From: Clostridiales bacterium
GTDB taxonomy: Bacteria; Bacillota; Clostridia; Lachnospirales; WQUN01
NCBI GenBank assembly: GCA_031282635.1
Contig: JAITDJ010000071.1
Span: 1 to 34,350 of the forward strand
Reading direction: 5' to 3'
DNA: 34,350 nucleotides
In this document: in pieces, positions 32,424-34,350 of the stretch
How the letters are laid out: every line of letters starts with the position of its first letter
How positions within the stretch are numbered: position 1 is the first letter of the stretch
The notes under the pieces: generated by a model
Database searches by the model: none
Told to the model about the DNA's origin: nothing
The model's input: the letters and a program-made list of their open reading frames with translations, nothing else
Program-made: the position numbers and the translations under genes

Positions 32424-34350
32424 CGGGTGGATTCTTCCCGACTCCGTACCCTGACGAGTGTTTATATAGTGTTTTGTGCAGATACTACGTCCGCTGTGGG
32501 GGCGCGGGATATGAAATTGTATGTAAAATGCTGTTTAACGGGCTTCAAAATCTCATGGGGACTATATATTTGCCTATAAAATCAGAACGCACAGACTATT
32601 GGGCATCGCCGGAATCCGGCGTTACCCGTTCCGTCATTGCCATTAACCATACCCTGTATCCATACTTTGCAATATCGTATACGCCGGAATTACGTGTAGA
32701 AATTGAAAAGGTGCTAAACGGCGGAGTTCCTGCTTTAACATACGACCGCATAATGGTATTGAAAAGCAGACGTTCGTGGCTGAAGTATTTACGCTACTGC
32801 CCATTGTGTGCCGCAGAAGATATTGCCGAGCACGGAGAAACTTACTGGCATCGCAAACACCAAATTCCCGGTTCCTATTTTTGTACTAAGCACCAAATCC
32901 GGCTTGTCAACTCGCACATAACGACTAAGCAGGCTACATCAGGATTCTATCCTGCTTCAAGTGAAACGCAAGTCGGCACTGCATACACCGTCGCTGATAT
33001 ATTTGATAAGCACAAAGACAAATGCTTGAAAATAGGTCGGGAAAGCGAATGGCTTCTCGAAAACGGCTTGTCGGTTGACTGGTCGGAAAACGGGCGTGAT
33101 AAATATTTGAAGTTATTTCGCGACAAGGGAATAGCGTCAGTCCACGGAGTCCGATGCGATTCAAATGCCTTAAACGATGCCGTAAATGATTATTGGAGCC
33201 AAGAATTTCTCGGCGGGCTCTTTTCAGAAACCCCGATTTTTTCTGAATGGCTCTCTCAAATCCATAGGAATATGATGAGTAGGTTCTTACCGTTGCAACA
33301 TATATTGCTGATGTGCATTGCAAAAGGTTCTGTTGTTGATTTTGTAAACAGTGGCGTTTCGGAAAATCCTTTCGGAGCAGCACCGTTCATTTGCGAAAAT
33401 CCGATTTGTGATCATTATCATATTGATGGTGCGGTTTGCATGGAAGTCCGCAACTTTAACAGCAGAGCGGTCGGATATTTTTGTTGCGAGCATTGTGGTA
33501 TGCGGTACAAAATCAGTAAATCCAAGAGTTTGCGCGGAATACCGGTAATTTTGGATTATGGGCATTTGTGGACAAGTGAGCTAATCCGGTGCAGTCATGA
33601 TAAAAATGTCAGCATTACCAAAACGGCAGAAATTCTGAGATGCGATAAAAGCATAATAATGTTACAGAAGAAAAAGCTCGGACTATTGCGCACTCCGCAG
33701 TATGACATTGAACTCGGCCCCGAAGAATATTACAAATCCAAAGTTGTTTCTCTTATTGAAGAATACGGTGAGGTTACATATTCGCTTTTACAGGAGAAAG
33801 CACCCGGAGCATATGATTATCTCTGCGACCATCATAAGGAATGGCTCAATGATCATTTGACTTTGAGATGGGAAACGGCTGAAAGACGTATGTACGCAGA
33901 ATGTGCACAGAAAAAAGTACAGCAGGCAATCGCACATATCACTGCCAATCCTCCGGATAGACAGATTTCTTACGGATATATTGCGGAGGTTACAGGGCTA
34001 ACACGGGATAATCTGCGTTCAAATCAGCGGATTCGTGCTTGTGTCGATGTTATCGTTGAGAACCGGGAAGATTGGTATTGGCGGCGTATGACAACGATAT
34101 ATCGCAGCAAACCCATTGAGGGCAGACCATATACTGCCGTTGAAATATGCCGCGCGGCATCCATTGAGATGAAAACGTATAAAAAGTATCGAGAACTCTT
34201 TGAGGAGGTGGTGAACGAGTTAAACGCAAACAGAGGGCGTATAGCAGACCGTGTAAATGGGAATAATTTCCACAAGAAACAAGAAGGAGATGTTCCCCAT
34301 GACACAACTAAACGAACAAGAACGCGCCCTCATCAATCTGATCGCGGAAG
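32420..34350 (+). CDS. tnsD: TniQ/TnsD-like target-selection protein, 3' end outside window
   Basis: The frame opens at GTG 32420, overlapping the tnsC stop (GTGA), and stays open for more than 640 codons to the edge. The TniQ domain starts GGFFPTPYPDECLYSVLCRY, with zinc-binding C127/C130 (YCPLC), H147 (RKHQIPGSYFC), C155 and H158 (CTKHQIRL). A second Cys cluster follows (ICENPICDHYHI; CCEHCGMRY, about residues 325-365), as in TnsD. The C-terminal 250 residues contain helix-turn-helix-like segments. It should choose the insertion site; because the element sits inside an island gene, its target may not be glmS. No separate ribosome binding site is seen, which suggests coupling to tnsC. Confidence 0.88.
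   Translation, partial: MTGGFFPTPYPDECLYSVLCRYYVRCGGAGYEIVCKMLFNGLQNLMGTIYLPIKSERTDYWASPESGVTRSVIAINHTLYPYFAISYTPELRVEIEKVLNGGVPALTYDRIMVLKSRRSWLKYLRYCPLCAAEDIAEHGETYWHRKHQIPGSYFCTKHQIRLVNSHITTKQATSGFYPASSETQVGTAYTVADIFDKHKDKCLKIGRESEWLLENGLSVDWSENGRDKYLKLFRDKGIASVHGVRCDSNALNDAVNDYWSQEFLGGLFSETPIFSEWLSQIHRNMMSRFLPLQHILLMCIAKGSVVDFVNSGVSENPFGAAPFICENPICDHYHIDGAVCMEVRNFNSRAVGYFCCEHCGMRYKISKSKSLRGIPVILDYGHLWTSELIRCSHDKNVSITKTAEILRCDKSIIMLQKKKLGLLRTPQYDIELGPEEYYKSKVVSLIEEYGEVTYSLLQEKAPGAYDYLCDHHKEWLNDHLTLRWETAERRMYAECAQKKVQQAIAHITANPPDRQISYGYIAEVTGLTRDNLRSNQRIRACVDVIVENREDWYWRRMTTIYRSKPIEGRPYTAVEICRAASIEMKTYKKYRELFEEVVNELNANRGRIADRVNGNNFHKKQEGDVPHDTTKRTRTRPHQSDRG
34299..34350 (+). CDS. Start of a further gene, product unknown, partial
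   Basis: ATG at 34299 is preceded by a strong AAGGAGATG ribosome binding site at the right distance. Only MTQLNEQERALINLIAE is visible, so the product cannot be named. It overlaps the tniQ/tnsD frame by at least 52 bases in another frame. Confidence 0.55.
   Translation, partial: MTQLNEQERALINLIAE

Larger units (their letters stand above)
26140..34350 (+). mobile_element. Tn7-like transposon, tnsA-proximal end and core operon (right part outside window)
   Basis: The proposed terminus TGTAGATGC is followed at once by ACATTAAAG, the same 9-base offset as in Tn7, where TGTGGGCGG precedes ACAATAAAG (from memory). The operon tnsA-tnsB-PARIS-like fusion-tnsC-tniQ/tnsD follows. Cargo and the other end are outside the window. 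GC content is visibly lower than in the left half of the window. Confidence 0.85.

Overview
The window looks like a chromosomal stretch from a spore-forming-type Firmicute of the class Clostridia. The evidence is good AGGAGG-type ribosome binding sites, a type III glutamine synthetase, TldD/PmbA, bS21 with a GTG start, and above all the cluster ispF-cysS-mrnC-rlmB-rae1(yacP)-sigH, which matches Bacillus/Clostridium gene order. No species can be named from the sequence alone.

Layout. (1) 1-9.3 kb: a left-truncated secreted-protein gene on the minus strand, a mostly empty or degraded 0.65 kb stretch, glnN (minus) with its own promoter and a leader hairpin, a small EF-hand protein (minus), an AEC-family permease, then a tight run tldD-pmbA-Lrp/AsnC regulator-aminotransferase (plus). 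(2) 9.3-16.1 kb: rpsU with promoter and terminator, a large multi-spanning membrane protein (minus), and the ispF-to-sigH cluster with overlapping start and stop codons. (3) 16.2-20.1 kb: a solitary 1300-residue SMC-like ATPase of the TIGR02680 / Wadjet JetC type (minus). It has a damaged Walker A motif and ABC signature, a cut-off C-terminus and no JetA, JetB or JetD partners, so it is probably a relic. (4) 20.3-20.5 kb: tRNA-Arg(ACG) behind a consensus promoter. (5) 20.5-26.1 kb: a genomic island next to the tRNA, with two Xre regulators, a DUF4041/T5orf172 protein, a HicAB toxin-antitoxin pair, a structured small-RNA candidate, a tyrosine integrase and two excisionase-like remnants. (6) 26.14 kb to the end: a Tn7-like transposon that has inserted into a gene of that island.

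The Tn7-like element is the main discovery. Its tnsA-proximal end can be placed at about 26140 from a TGT terminus followed by five TnsB-site-like repeats, and the fifth repeat overlaps a good promoter for tnsA. The operon reads tnsA-tnsB-[ATPase + DUF4435/TOPRIM fusion]-tnsC-tniQ/tnsD. The inserted gene looks like a single-protein version of the PARIS defence system (AriA + AriB). Its start codon overlaps the tnsB stop codon, so a defence-like ATPase-nuclease is translationally coupled to the transposase inside the core transposition operon rather than carried in the usual cargo zone. The tniQ/tnsD frame is still open at the window edge, and a further gene with a strong ribosome binding site begins inside it.

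How the parts relate: the left half is housekeeping (nitrogen assimilation, peptide maturation, isoprenoid synthesis, translation and RNA decay). The right half is layered mobile DNA: a tRNA-linked integrative island carrying regulators and a toxin-antitoxin pair, later hit by a Tn7-like transposon.
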